Assembly (NCBI RefSeq): GCF_958295425.1
Contig: NC_081142.1
Coordinates: 13,006,324-13,070,323, forward strand
Source: Solea solea
Lineage: Eukaryota; Chordata; Actinopteri; Pleuronectiformes; Soleidae
Reading direction: 5' to 3'
Length of the DNA stretch: 64,000 nucleotides
Shown here: positions 1 to 11,997 of the stretch, piece by piece
Layout of the letters: each line of letters starts with the position of its first letter
How positions within the stretch are numbered: position 1 is the stretch's first letter
The notes under the pieces: model-generated
What the model saw: only the letters and a program-made list of their open reading frames with translations
Databases searched by the model: none
What the model was told of the DNA's origin: nothing
Made by a program: the position numbers and the translations under genes

Positions 1-955
1 CCACAGTTAAAGAGGGAGATGTGTGTTTTCTGCTATAGTTATAGAGTTATAGAGATAAGAGGCTGGAGTGGTAACAGCAAGCCATATATCAAGCAAGTCA
101 GTCCCAAAGAAACGCACAGCGCTTGATGTGTTGCCGTGTCAAACTAGGACCCTGGACAAAGTCAATAAAGGCTGGAATTGTTGCCAAGCTGGAGCCAATT
201 ATGAAAGCGAATCAGTATTGACCCACCTTCCTCCATCCTCTGTACCATGGAGGATATACATGAGAGTCGTGACACTGCTTTGGCTGAGACAAAAATGGAG
301 TTCAAGGCAGTGAGCCTGGAGTAGACGGCTAAGCAACAGGTGCTGTGGACAGAGTTCAGACTTTAATGCACCTGCATATCTGTTGATAAGACCTAAAATG
401 TATCCTACATGGCATCAATTCAGTTCTCCCTTTAGATTGCTCCCTTTCCAATGGCAGACAACATCTTCTCTCCTGATATTCAGTTCAGCACTCTTAAGTC
501 TCCTGTTGGCTTGCAGAGTTAACAACAAAAAAGAGAGTAAGCAGGCTGCAAAGCCTTTTCAAATAGCCTAGTGTGTCCTTTACACAGACACACTCTGAGT
601 GACAGTGGGCAGTAAGAATTACTCCTCCTATAAACTCCCTTCTTATTCTAAAACCCTTTCCTTCCCATTTCTCCTGGGGTCCTCTGAACACTGGGGTCTT
701 CCTCGGATGATGGATGCTTTTTTCCTTTGCAGAGTTTGGACACTCTTAAATTAACCCCGAGCTGTGGTGAGGAAAGATGAACTCAAAAATAGCATACGGA
801 CTGGGCTTTTTTTAGGCTAATGGTTGCCCCATCTGACCCTCTCAGCCTATGTCACTCCTCTGTCACTCCCTTCTTCCCCTCCTCCCACACTCTTTGCGCA
901 CAAGGAGGGAAGGTGGGTTATTGATGATAATTCTGCAGATCTCTGTTTTACCCAA
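1..955. other. Non-coding block, nothing firm
   Basis: I see no gene, RNA or recognised repeat. Both strands are broken by frequent stops and the short open frames have no recognisable domain. A pyrimidine-rich stretch precedes the CA array at its right edge. Confidence 0.5.
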
Positions 956-966
956 GCACGCACACG

Positions 967-997
<31 letters not shown>

Positions 998-998
998 C
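956..998. repeat. (CA)n microsatellite
   Basis: The array starts as alternating CACG and CACA units and becomes a pure CA run of about 27 bases. Length polymorphism between individuals is expected. Confidence 0.95.
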
Positions 999-1049
999 GT
1001 TTCCCCCACAGGCCATCTCTCTTTCTCTCCTCTGGCTCTCACATGAATA

Positions 1050-1875
1050 ATGTTGTCCCCAAGCCAGAATGAGGTCAAGAAAGCAATGGCGAGACATATT
1101 GTGCAGTTAAGGCTGTCTGCAAATGGCCCATCAATAATCAAAGGCCATGCATTAGCAGATGTGTGGATGCAACATCGTTTCTGTTTGTGCATGTTTTTCT
1201 TTCTTTCTCTTTTTTTTCTTTTAATAGATAGTGCTATTGATTATCTTATCAACTGTCCTTTTAGCTTTTAACACGGCACAATTAATTGTTGTCGGAATGT
1301 AGATTACATTAATGGAATCCTTTGTGGGCTCTAAAAATGTTTCTAGGAAGATTGTAGTGATCATTTCTTATTTATACTTTTCAATTGATATAGTTTTAGA
1401 GAAAAAGCTAATGAGAAGCAGAATTTATTCACAGTTACAGACCAAAGCCCCAATGTCCGGCACTTGACAAATTGATTGTTATTTCTGCAGTTAGGGTAAT
1501 AAAGAACCCTCAGCTCTGTCTGGGTCTTTTTGACCTCCACTGTTGGCAGATCAGCAACACAACTTGTCATCAGAGTTCCTCTTAGCCAGAAGAGCTGCAG
1601 TTACCCTTTGACCCTTCAACTCTGCTGCCCCTCCGTAAAGTGGGCACCCTTAACTTTGGGAGATTGACAGCGCTCTTAAAAACAGTTTTCAGAGGCGGGA
1701 GGTTCTGGGTCAGAGGCATTTGGGATGGGAGGGGGTGTTATTGGTGCTAACAATCCTAATTGTGCCCCCCAGCATTCCCCTTAGTCTCCTTTTACAACTG
1801 CCCGGCTTAAATATTTACAAACAAAGCAGCACCATGGCCACATGTTTGTCCATTTGCTCATTTGCTGGTGATTAG
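1050..1875. promoter_or_regulatory. Candidate conserved non-coding block (weak)
   Basis: Two unique, repeat-free stretches (about 1075-1175 and 1590-1870) have the balanced composition and clustered short sites typical of vertebrate non-coding elements. Visible sites include ATCAATAATCAAAGG near 1131 and CCTAATTG near 1754. This is an inference from appearance; no conservation was measured. Confidence 0.25.
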
Positions 1876-4371
1876 AGAGTGCTGGTTCCTGACTAAAAAC
1901 ACCCACTTACAGCCAACCGACCTCCCCCAGCCACACACTCAGACTCCCTTCACCTATTACCATTGGTGTGAGCACATGCCACAAGTCACATTCTTCATTT
2001 CATTAACCCTACAATCCTATTTGTCCTTGTTGATCACTTGTTTTTTGTTTTTTTTTCAGCCATTTTTAACACTGTTTAAATCATTTAAGAAAGGTAAGCC
2101 CGATAATTCAATCTCAGCCACCAATTCATTTAAACTTTAAGTTTTATTAACTCAATAGCAGCTTTGTTGAAAAGGTTAGACAGAGTTTACTGCACTCCTT
2201 CAGGTCTTTGAGATAACCCTGGTTTATAAGCATGCAAGCGATTAAAAGTTTTAAATGGGGCTTAGTTTCCAGATGGAGGAGAAATCAAAGCATGCATTTG
2301 AGACATCAATAAGCGCAGCATGCCAATAACAGATAGGGAGGGAAGGATAGAGAGGCAGGCAGACCGGGCCTGTTAAAAGAATTTTGATTTTCATTCAAAT
2401 AGCCTCCAATGCTGCTTTGGTCCAGTGAATAAGCCGAACAAATCAATACCATTCATTTGGAAGAAATGTCTTGGTCAGTATATCAGGTACCATGGAACAC
2501 TGTCACTGCTGTGTGTGTGTGTGTGTGTGTGTACAGTACGGCAGCGCTTTATTGGCCCATGTACTGAAACAGAATTAGTCATGCAGACATCTGACCTATA
2601 TATTACTTTGCGAGGATTGTCAGTGTGACATTGACGCTTCCATCACTTTGAAGGCTAATGGTCACGTCCCAAATAAATTGTGTATAAATGTATTGTGCTG
2701 CAATGTGGTTGTGGCGTACTGCATGTGCACTCTTATGGAGCATTAACCCTTAGAACACAGAGTATTTAGGCTGTTTTTGTTCCATTACTGTGTTAAAAAA
2801 CTGTCAATATACAGAGGCTATAATAATGTGCAATTTAACATGTCTTATATCCTTTTTTTCCAGCACAACCTATGGGCAATTTGATGAAAAAGCCTTTTTT
2901 TTTTTTCATTTTCACCAACTACATGAATACAACTCAGCAAAAAGTACTAAAATCTTTTTTGAATCAGATTGAATGTGTGCAATTTGGGCCACTTGACTTG
3001 TTTTAATGAAGGAAAAATTGTCTATTTTGTGACTTCTGCACAATTACCGCTACTCCCGTAATAAAATGAATCATAACTGACTCAACAACACATAAGGAGA
3101 TATATACACACCCCAGGATGTCCATATAAGGAGTTCTGATCGGTTAATGCACATTCATTGCACAGATGATATGATCTTATTGGTGGATCACAATGATTTG
3201 GTTCTCTCTTCAGACTCTCATGTTAAATGGGTTATTTGGACAAGGAGACTCGTGAGGAGCGCGAACCTAAACACCAAAGCATGTTCACTCAACTCTAAGG
3301 CCTTCTTAATTTTAGCCTCTAGTTTAAGTGAGTGGTTACAAGGAACAACATGTCAGGTTATGGTAAGTTGAATGTTTTCCCAAAAGAGGTTTGTTTATTG
3401 ATTGATTTATTGTAGTTAAATTTGTTTATGTGCACATTAAGTTCTCTCTCCCTCTACCTCTCTCTTACAGTTACAGGTCTGAAGCCTATTTTGCAGAATC
3501 TCTGTGTTGGTTGAGCATGATTTAACCAAGACAACCACAATGAATGATTATGCATAATGAGCGCTCCACTTTCATATGACACTTGTCAGATTAGATGCTG
3601 CAGATGTAAGACGCGTATACGAGCAGTTGTGCTGACTTCAGATGGCTGCTGGGATTTTAATCAGCTGAGGAGAAAAGCTCCCGCACAATTCAACCACGGC
3701 TGTGGGTGAAAAATGACGGTAAAATCACCCATCAATCTTTTTTGCCCAACATAGGAGGCTGCTTCCCTGATACAATCACTTGAAATGTGTCCCTCTGATG
3801 CCAGTCATTTGGGGTTACACGTTCCTGGGCAGTACATAAACATATGTTATGTTAAGTTAATATAATTACAGATTTATAGATTTTTGTCAACTGTGACTGT
3901 GTGCATGCACAATTTGAGTATTATACCCTTAGATATGAGGTAACCGGGCACACTAGACCATTCTTGTTAGGTGATGAATGCAACCTGTAACAAGGTACCA
4001 GCATCGCGTGTAGAAGCCCCGTCACCAAAAATAAACTTGACTCATTATCAAACACTTATACTGTACATGTCATAGCTAAACTTCATTTTAGTGCATTATT
4101 TGCCAGCTAACTACTCATAGAACTTTCTGGCATAAGTTTAACGAAACCAAACCACATGTTTCTGGCATTACAGCAACAGCACAACATGTAGGAATGAAAC
4201 CCACGGGCAGTTATTCGCTAAATAAAGTGCTTACCGAGATAAGGGGGACATATATACGTTCATAAAGAACCCAGGACACGTTGTCGCTCTCACATGTGTG
4301 CAATGAATGAGACAGAGGCACGGTGTATTTTCCCTCCTGGCTGCTCCAGTGTAAGACTGAAGTAATCGATT
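1876..4371. other. Non-coding block with GT array and a possible old repeat
   Basis: No gene is supported. About 2744-2985 begins with TTAACCCTTAGAACACAG and resembles the start of an interspersed repeat seen elsewhere in fish, but I cannot fix its ends. A 12-bp palindrome (ATTATGCATAAT, 3547-3558) looks like a paired POU/octamer-type site. A GTAAGT donor-like motif follows the open frame ending near 3371, but there is no acceptor or recognisable peptide. Confidence 0.4.
2511..2532. repeat. (GT)11 microsatellite
   Basis: Pure GT dinucleotide run of 22 bases. Confidence 0.95.
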
Positions 4372-4570
4372 ATCCATTCAAGCCATAGCAGTGCACAGAG
4401 CAACAACGGGATCACTATTAAGATAACAAACATTATAGCATTTCCCAAACTCTTTCTGCCAGCACAGGCAACCGAACCCCCAACCTTCCCATCGAAAGAC
4501 GACCCCCTCTACCACTGACTGACCGCCGTCCAATAAGGAAGTCCATTCTGCTATTTGAGCCACCTCTCTT
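4372..4570 (-). mobile_element. tRNA-derived SINE-like element, minus strand
   Basis: Read on the minus strand, 4566-4462 contains a tRNA-like head. It has a D-arm/A-box-like segment (GTCAGTCAGTGGTAGAGG), a mid-region resembling an anticodon arm, and a B-box-like GGGGGTTCGGTTGCC. The unrelated tail (GCTGGCAGAAAG, then AGGCTTGAAT-like sequence in the plus copy) extends to about 4372. I recall the same head and tail order as a common fish repeat. The acceptor stem does not close, so it is not a functional tRNA gene. Ends are approximate. Confidence 0.6.
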
Positions 4571-6140
4571 TATAAAAGATGACAAGCTGTCTAACCCTAT
4601 CATCAAATCCATAAAAGATCCAACTGCATTCTTGAAGAATGATTAACTTTTCTTTTTTTTTTTTCAAAAGAAAAGACACAGTCCGCCTTCTCCACTAGGA
4701 CTCTTTCTTCCATTAAAGTGCTTTGTTATGTTCACAAACCTGATGAAATATTTAAAGCTGTTTTAAATATAAACACATTTCCATTACATTCAAGCCATTG
4801 TCAAATAAGGTTACACAACATGGATTAAGCCTGTTAGTTCCACACAACTGTTTCTCAGTATCGCTGTGTTTACTAGGCGCCATTCCCACACGACAAAACA
4901 ACAACATAGCGCTAGTAAAGCAAGATGGCTGTAAACAGGTTGGGGGTTTGGCTGAAAACACAAAGAAGTGCCCACCAAAAGTTTCAGCAGTGAATTATGC
5001 GGCTCAAAAAAGCAGTTCAGCAATTCGATGGCATATACAGCTCTGTACTGCCATCTCTGTTCACGAAGGCCAACGAGAGGCGGATAAATAACATCAACAA
5101 CAACAAAAAACTTAAAATAGAAATAGAAAAACACCGTCATTTCATATTGACGTGATTCAAAACTGCCAGTGGGAGGGGCCTAACAATATTAACTGATAAC
5201 TATTAACTTGTTTTCAGTGATGATTTGATGATTGTGGTGATATGATAATTTCAAAGGTAATGCATGGAGCTCAACCATCAAGACTTTGAGCACTATGTCT
5301 GGCCTAAAAGGTTGAGTCTGTCTGTCCCTGAGGAGCACAATGATAAAATACTGCTGTCCTAGTCTATTTACCGCTGCCCTCCCATCAGACAGCCATTGGG
5401 TCTTAGCGGCCATAATGGTGTTTACTGCTCCAGTCTCTTAATCCAGCCCTGTCCTTCCACAACTCAGTTCTCTGGTACTTACCCCACTCCCTGCCTTAGG
5501 GAAAAGAGGACGTGACAGGGACAGTGTCTCAGAGTCAATTACAGGTCCCAGGCAATCCCCAAAGAGCCAACATCCGTGTTTGTGACAAAATGGCCAATCC
5601 TCCTTCCTTCATAAAGATGCAATGGGCGAGAGCCAGGAGAGCCTTTCGCAGGCAGAGTGCAGAGTGCATCTCTTCGGAGTAGAGGATCATGGAGTCCCAC
5701 TAGACGGTGATGTTAGCCCGGATGAATAAATGATGAAATGGGCTCACACACTGTGCTTTAATGTAAAAGTTGAGTGCAACACAACAAATTTAGACTATGT
5801 GAAGTGTCACAAGTTTAAAGTGCAGTGGCTCCCTGGTAAAGTTAAGGGCATTTAGGACATGGGTGAGCAGGGAACACAGCTAAACTCACAGCTGAGTGCA
5901 GTGAAAGTGAAGCCAGAAAATAACACAGCCATATAGGAATGAACCGGATGGAAGTTACCTTAGAATAAAAACGACGGAGCGCGGCGATCATCAGGGAAAA
6001 CCTTTCTTTGTAATTACTGTGCATGAATTAAAACGTCATCCTGATAAAATGACTAATGTGATTAATTAATTTTGTGCAATTTACATTAATACTGAGGATG
6101 AGGTTACTGTTGAAGAACATTATTTTGACATTGTGATCAG
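4571..6140. other. Non-coding block
   Basis: No gene is supported. About 5500-5735 is unique, repeat-free and of the composition seen in conserved non-coding elements (weak impression). 4790-5170 may be an old transposon, judged only by its CpG-containing, compositionally distinct character; no terminal repeats were found. Confidence 0.35.
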
Positions 6141-6560
6141 TTCGGGGGGTGGTTTCAAAAGTTGAAGTTCGGGTTCGAGAATACCTTTGCTCTCTTGCAG
6201 CCCTTTCACAGCGACAGGGCTCCGTGCCGGTTCCAGGTCCCGAATCTCATTTTGAACCCACTGATGCATTCAAACCGATGCGCAACCTGAAAAAAAAATG
6301 TTCGTTCTTCCTTGTGAACCATGACATCATCAGTGGGCGTGTCATATTACTGCAGGAAGTCAGAAAAGTGCCAGTGTTGTGTTTATTTCCGCCTGGTAAC
6401 GCCAAGGGATGTCCTCCCACTTTGGTTCCTCTTAAGCTAGTGTGAACGCAGGCTGGTTTGTCACAAAGCAGCATGGTCCTGAGACTCCAGGAACTGAGCC
6501 AAAGCCAGAACCAGAACCTGAAAGCACTAACAGGGTTGAACTGATTGATTTGTGACACCC
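6141..6560. mobile_element. Possible degenerate MITE
   Basis: The segment has GGTTCCAGGTCCCGAA near 6230 and a rough inverted counterpart around 6505-6520 (CCAGAACCAGAACCTG). It also has the GTGTGAACGCAGG motif near 6442, resembling the ends of fish hAT-type MITEs with GCGTTCACAC termini. Boundaries and target-site duplication were not found, so this is a weak call. Confidence 0.3.
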
Positions 6561-7109
6561 ATCCTTTGTTTCTTGGATGACTTCTGCCTTGGCAGCAGAA
6601 TGGGAGAAAAGTTTCTTTGCAATGCAATGCAACAATTTGTCTATATTCCTTTTTACTAAACCATGCAATTTATTATTTTTGACTGCTTTGTCTAACATCT
6701 CATCTCGGTGTGTCTGTCAAGCTGCTTGTTTTCCAAATAAATTGCACTTAATCTCCTTCTCATGTATCAGACCTCAGATTCGATTGCATAAAACCATGAT
6801 TGGAGGTCTGATGACGCATATGTCCAAATTCCTGAGTGTGCAAAAAAACAATCCCCCTTCAGGACAGATTAGAGACCGCCTCCTCAGCTGATGCCGTCTG
6901 ATATTTACCTTTTGTGTGTTGTTTTCTTTTCAAGTCTAATCAGCGCCACAATCTTAACACTGATTGTGACAACTTTTTTCGTGTGAGGATAGCTTTGATT
7001 TACTCCTCTCGTCTCTTTTCTCGTCGCACACACCACACACAAACAGGCTGACAGTGGACACATTTGTATAATCAGACTCACTAAAAACACAATTTTGTCA
7101 CGATGTTGG

Positions 7110-7262
7110 TGCATATTTGAATTAAGGGCAGGAAGCCAGATCCAATCACCAGGGATCAGAGGAGAAGCATCCAGGACGCATGTTAATGCCAGGTATGAAC
7201 AGTTGTATTTAGGGCGCTTTGGTCGTGATCGGATCACTGACGACAGATGTTAATACCAGGAA
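7110..7262. mobile_element. Possible MITE fragment
   Basis: Two related motifs, GCATGTTAATGCCAGG (near 7178) and AGATGTTAATACCAGG (near 7246), flank GATCGGATCACTGACG. This matches my recollection of a common fish short DNA element with GTTAAYRCCAGG repeats. Termini were not resolved. Confidence 0.35.
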
Positions 7263-7265
7263 AAG

Positions 7266-9200
7266 AGCCTCAGTGTTATTGTGAAAGTGAATGGAAAGCC
7301 TCTGGGTCGAATATGTGGAAAGTCTGGATTGGGCAAGCATAGCGAGCTTTTGTCTTCCCCCAGAGCCATAGCAGAATCATGAGCCCAGCACTTAAGTGTT
7401 TGTGTGGATTGACTACAAATCCTTAAAAAATGAAATGCATGTGAGTAAACCGCCCTCCACTCCAGCATCTGTTCTCTGAGGTGGCGGAAGGGAGGAAAAA
7501 CAAGAAAGCTCTGGAACTTAAAGTGCTTCTCTTAAACTACAGCCACAGAAATATCGTTTTCATTTTACACCTGTTTTGTCTAGACGTCGTCTTGACCTTT
7601 GCCCTCCACCAACACCTAATGCAAGTGATTTCTAACAGCTTAATAGCTGAAAAAGTATATTTGAATTGGATACAGACCCAGTCCAAGTTGACTTTCAATG
7701 ACCTGAATATATTTCATACTGTATGTAAGCAGCGCCGTGATTGCTTCAGGGACCCACTGCCTCCGCATTGACAGTGTGCCTAAGCTGTTATAAAATGTTA
7801 AATATAAGTCTGCATTTGACCAGATTCACTTTATTCTAAAATGTTTTTTTTTTTAACCCCAGAAAAACTCACATGTGTATGACTGTGAGGAGAACGGTAC
7901 GACTTGAAATGACTCCTGCTGCCAACAAACATGACACTTTGCGTCTGACATTACCCTTAAATAATGTGTTGTTCCAAAGCAATTTCTCCTCAAACCTCAC
8001 GATTACGTTAATCAGTTTTGTTATTTATTCACATTTGCACACCGCCACAACGTAGCCTGCTCAAGTTCAATTCATTTGCCATCGAGGTAAGAGGCCATTT
8101 GCGTTTCGCCCATCATGACAGTTTATTGGATTTCATGATTAAATGGAGACTGAATGATTGGAGGGCAGAAGGCAATGCTTTCCACCTTTGAAAGATGAGT
8201 TTAGAACTATCATGAATCATGTCTTGTGAGGATAATGAGAACCTTGGAGCAAATGCTTTTGTCTCCCTCTTTGTTTGTGTTCACGGTGAATTGCGGTGCA
8301 ACTTCGCTTCGGAGCATTTTTTCTGGCACACTCCAGAAGTCTTTCCATTTTTGTTTCAGATTTGTGGACAAACCCCTTTAAAAACTACATTTCTGTTTTC
8401 TTTTGTCATTTCTACCGTCATAACGACTCCAAAAAAAACGTGTTTAATCATTATGTGGCTGTGAACTGATGGTGCTTTAGCTGCCAGGGAGAGTGTTTAT
8501 TTTCACAAGTCTCGGAGAAGCATAAACACAGAGGGCTGAGTGCGGGGGTGGTCATTTTCATGCCAACTCTGCAGAGTTCTGAAAGCGGCAGCGACCTTGT
8601 GTTGTTCCGCTACCAGACGAGGTATTCCTTTTCACCCAACAAGGATTCACTCCATTACATGTCAACAAGGCTCTTTAAGCTGGGAAACTAGGTGGAAAGG
8701 GAAAAAAAAAAAAGATTTGTCGGAAATCACTGTGACTTGTGGTTGACAGACAAGCTTCATCTAGACAAGAAAGAAGAAAAATGGGGCTCGTGTTGCAACA
8801 ACAAATCAACCGACTGTGTCTTAAAAACCTGTCCTGGCACAGTACTTCTCGCGCGAGATCGTTATCTGCAGCCGCGCGTCGTATCATATCTCTCAGTCCC
8901 GTTATTAATGGTGCATGATTGAGTAAAGAGGCCACACTGTGCTGCGCTGATTTTAAGCAGCAGAGGTGGCGACGTTACTCACGGTGCCGGATGCAGCTGT
9001 TGCCTGCCTGTCTTTCGGTCAGACCTGATTAAGTCGGGACAGAGGCTCCTGACCATTCGCTCACTCATCCACTACCTCTCTTTGTTCTTTCCCCCTTTGG
9101 CGCTAAACGCCGGGCCTTTCTGGCTTAATCAATCACCTGTGGGGGAAAAAAAAAAAAAAAGCAATGGCTGTGGGATAAAGGAGGACTGTGATGCAGAGAG
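7266..9200. other. Non-coding block
   Basis: No gene or recognised repeat. Short A runs occur at 8702-8715 and 9146-9160. Open frames are short and compositionally unremarkable. Confidence 0.45.
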
Positions 9201-9201
9201 C

Positions 9202-9387
9202 GGGAGGAGGAGGAGGAGAAGGAGAGAGAGTTTGGAGGTGCGTTTCAGGGACAGGTGGCCGGGGTCAGTCTCTCTCTCTCTCTCTCTCACCTTGGCAGTT
9301 ACACTCCAAATGCTCTTGACAGGCTAACATGCATCCACCCACCTGCACAAGTGGGGCCCCACACGCACACACACACACACACACACA
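9202..9387. repeat. Cluster of simple repeats: GGA/GA, CT, CA
   Basis: Three low-complexity runs lie within 190 bases: a purine GGA/GA run at 9202-9230, (TC)10 at 9269-9288, and a CA run at 9361-9387. The purine and pyrimidine runs are complementary in type and could pair with each other. Confidence 0.9.
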
Positions 9388-9390
9388 GAG

Positions 9391-10540
9391 TAGGTGTCTC
9401 ACCCACACATTCACATAAACATGGACACATACACAGTACAGCACCAGTGTACTGGCGCTCCCTAGGGGAACACTTGAACTATGCTAATGCATGCCAGCTC
9501 ATCAAATTAGTACTGTGCACAGAACACACTTCCTTGACTGCCAGGGCATGCATATTTCTCAAGGTTAAAAAGTTATCAGCGATAAGATGTGGACTTCTGT
9601 GTGAATGCATTTCCATATCATGAAATGAACATCATTAGCTGTCACCAATAATAAGACAGAAATGAATCAGATCCTCACCGCTGTGTCTTCACCGTCTGTT
9701 ATCTTGTTGTGATAGGCAGAGCAGGCGACGCTTGCGTGAACACATTAACGTCACATTAATGGTGGCATTAATGTTATTGATCAAAATCAACCCTAATACG
9801 ACACTCGGTGTATTTCTCTCCCCCCATTTTCCAGAACAACACCTCATGTTTCTTTGTTGACTATGTCGCAACAGAGTGGAACTGAGTTCCAGGGACGAAT
9901 GATGATGATTTGCACAAAAGTCGCTGAAACAGCTAAAAGTCATTCCCACAAAAACAGTACGACGTACCGACAGTGCAGCAGAATGAGATGGGCAATTAGA
10001 CCACGACAGACAAAGAGGGGGGGTTTGACAAAAGGAGTGACACGAAATGAAAAAGAGACACGAGGGTAGAAGGAGGCCGAGCAATAAGAAGATTGGGATT
10101 AGGTAAGGAGGGGAGAGTGGAGGAGAGAAGGAAGGTTGTGGAGGTAGGTGGTAAGAAATCTCATGCATTTGTAATTTTCATCTCTACATTCAGATGTGTC
10201 TCTTTTTTTTTCTCCCTCTGAAGAAACCTCGTGAATATGGATGAGTCTGTCAGTGTAAGGGTACTGTTCCTTTACTTGGGCCAAATAAATAGCTTTCCTC
10301 CTCAGTGAACACTGGGGGTAAAGTGACCAGACATGGCTAATGTTTATTTTTGTTTTGTTTTTTGTTGCAGTACTGCTTGTTTGGCTATTTTTAAAGCTGT
10401 AGAATTTGTGTCAGAATGCAAGCAAATGATGAGTTTGAGGGATGAGTTTGCATCACAGACAAGTGCACAGATAAGTGCAAAACACACACAAACTGCAAAG
10501 ATACGTACACTTGCTTTGAATAACTATTGAGAGAGGCTCC
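9391..10540. other. Non-coding block
   Basis: No gene is supported. The long open frame on the minus strand between 9689 and 10168 is dominated by Ser, Leu, Pro and Cys from pyrimidine-rich DNA and has no domain. Confidence 0.5.
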
Positions 10541-10544
10541 CTAC

Positions 10545-11450
10545 TAGGGCTGTTGGAGTCGAATATAATTTGAATATTAAAAAAATTGGATATCGAACGT
10601 ATATTTTTTTTAAAGGCGACATAGAATGCTTGTATCACACATATATGTTAGTTATGGAGGTCTACTTACATATATTAACATGTTTTCATGATTAAAAACC
10701 TCCTAATCGCTGCAAACGAGCCGATCAAAATATCTCCTCGCTGACGCTCTCGTCAGCCGCGCTGTTTCAGACCAAACAGTTGCTGTGATTGGCCAGCCAA
10801 CGAGAGCTTTCCTACTGTCCTGTGATTGGCCAGGTACCTGGAAGTGACGTAATAGATAGGCCAGCGCTCAGATACACAGCTCCCCCTCTGGCACGGTGGA
10901 TGCTCTGCATCTCAGCAGCTACAACGAGACTAGTTCTTCTTCTTCTTCTGCGGTTGAATGTACGCAACCGGATGTGCCCGGACTAGTGCCCGCACCGGGA
11001 GACACTACGGTGGTGAGGATTTCTGATGACGACATCAAATTAAGGAAGTGTCGATCCGCTTCGCAGAGCCCAGGAAAACAATACAACACTATTTTCTCAG
11101 CAGTGGCTGAACTGTTTGTTCTGAAACTTTAGGGTTTCATAAACGAGGTAATGACGCAGATACACACACAAACGCAGCGTTAATTGGAGCTTCCGGTCTA
11201 TGTCACCTTCAATACACGTGTTAAAACGGTGACATACTCGGGAGAGTAGAACGTGAGTCTGGCATATTATTATATTATATTAACGCCGTTGAGAGGCACC
11301 TGCAGGCCGCCAGTGTTAAAATGTATTAAAAAAATATATATTGAAAACTCGAATATAATTTCAATATTAAAAATAATAAGGAATGGAATTTGAATGGGAT
11401 TATAGAGTGGAGGATTATTTTATTGGAGCTGTCTGTGTGGTTTTGACACT
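10545..11450. mobile_element. hAT-like DNA transposon remnant (host of a nested element)
   Basis: The left end TAGGGCTGTTGGAGTC fits the TAGGG-type terminus of hAT elements. The motif CGAATATAATTTGAATATTA after the left end recurs as CGAATATAATTTCAATATTA near 11350, on the far side of an unrelated TTAA-flanked insert. It continues with TAGAGTGGAGGATTATTTTA near 11402. I recall this AT-rich family from fish genomes. The right end is an estimate; no coding capacity remains. Confidence 0.55.
10614..11208. mobile_element. Non-autonomous TTAA-type DNA transposon
   Basis: Terminal inverted repeats are visible. The left end reads AGGCGACATAGAATGCTTG after TTAA (10610-10613). The right end, in reverse complement, reads AGGTGACATAGACCGGAAG, preceded by TTGA. 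TTAA target sites are typical of piggyBac and Kolobok elements. The interior is CpG-rich, with CTGTGATTGGCCAG twice (10783-10796 and 10820-10833), i.e. two CCAAT-type boxes. A 78-codon open frame from 10896 starts with a Ser-rich stretch and could be the relic of a first coding exon. Superfamily is unproven. Confidence 0.6.
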
Positions 11451-11797
11451 ATTCATTTGCCTTCCTATATGCACCCTGAGTCTACATACTGTATGTACTG
11501 TATATGAATGATTTCAGTCCTGTCCTCACCCCTCATCTCACGGTCACATACTCAGCATTATTCTGATCTTAATACCCAGTGATCACAGGCATTCTGTGTA
11601 AATCCTGCACATTTACCCTCCAACACAGTACAGTACATCGCTGTTTCATCACTCCAGCCTTGTGATGGAGTGGATTTAGACTCTGTAATGATGATGCTGC
11701 TAAGTACAATGTAAGCAAGGGGAAATGGCAAGAAGTCAAGGAGAATGCTGAAGAAGAGAGAGAGAGAGAGTGAGATACACATGCTGGAACTTACTGT
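11451..11797. other. Non-coding block ending in a GA run at the gap
   Basis: No gene. A GA run at 11755-11772 lies about 25 bases from the N gap, consistent with low-complexity sequence interrupting the assembly. Confidence 0.5.
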
Positions 11798-11997
11798 NNN
11801 NNNNNNNNNNNNNNNNNNNNNNNNNNNNNNNNNNNNNNNNNNNNNNNNNNNNNNNNNNNNNNNNNNNNNNNNNNNNNNNNNNNNNNNNNNNNNNNNNNNN
11901 NNNNNNNNNNNNNNNNNNNNNNNNNNNNNNNNNNNNNNNNNNNNNNNNNNNNNNNNNNNNNNNNNNNNNNNNNNNNNNNNNNNNNNNNNNNNNNNNN
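11798..11997. other. Assembly gap (200 N)
   Basis: Exactly 200 ambiguous bases. A round number suggests a placeholder of unknown true length. Open frames read across it are artefacts. Confidence 0.99.

Noticed and set aside
3147..3380. Open frame followed by a GTAAGT donor-like motif
   Set aside because: No acceptor, AT-rich codon use and no recognisable peptide; donor-like motifs are common by chance.
9689..10168. 159-codon open frame, minus strand
   Set aside because: Composition (Ser, Leu, Pro, Cys) follows the CT-rich strand; no recognisable protein family.
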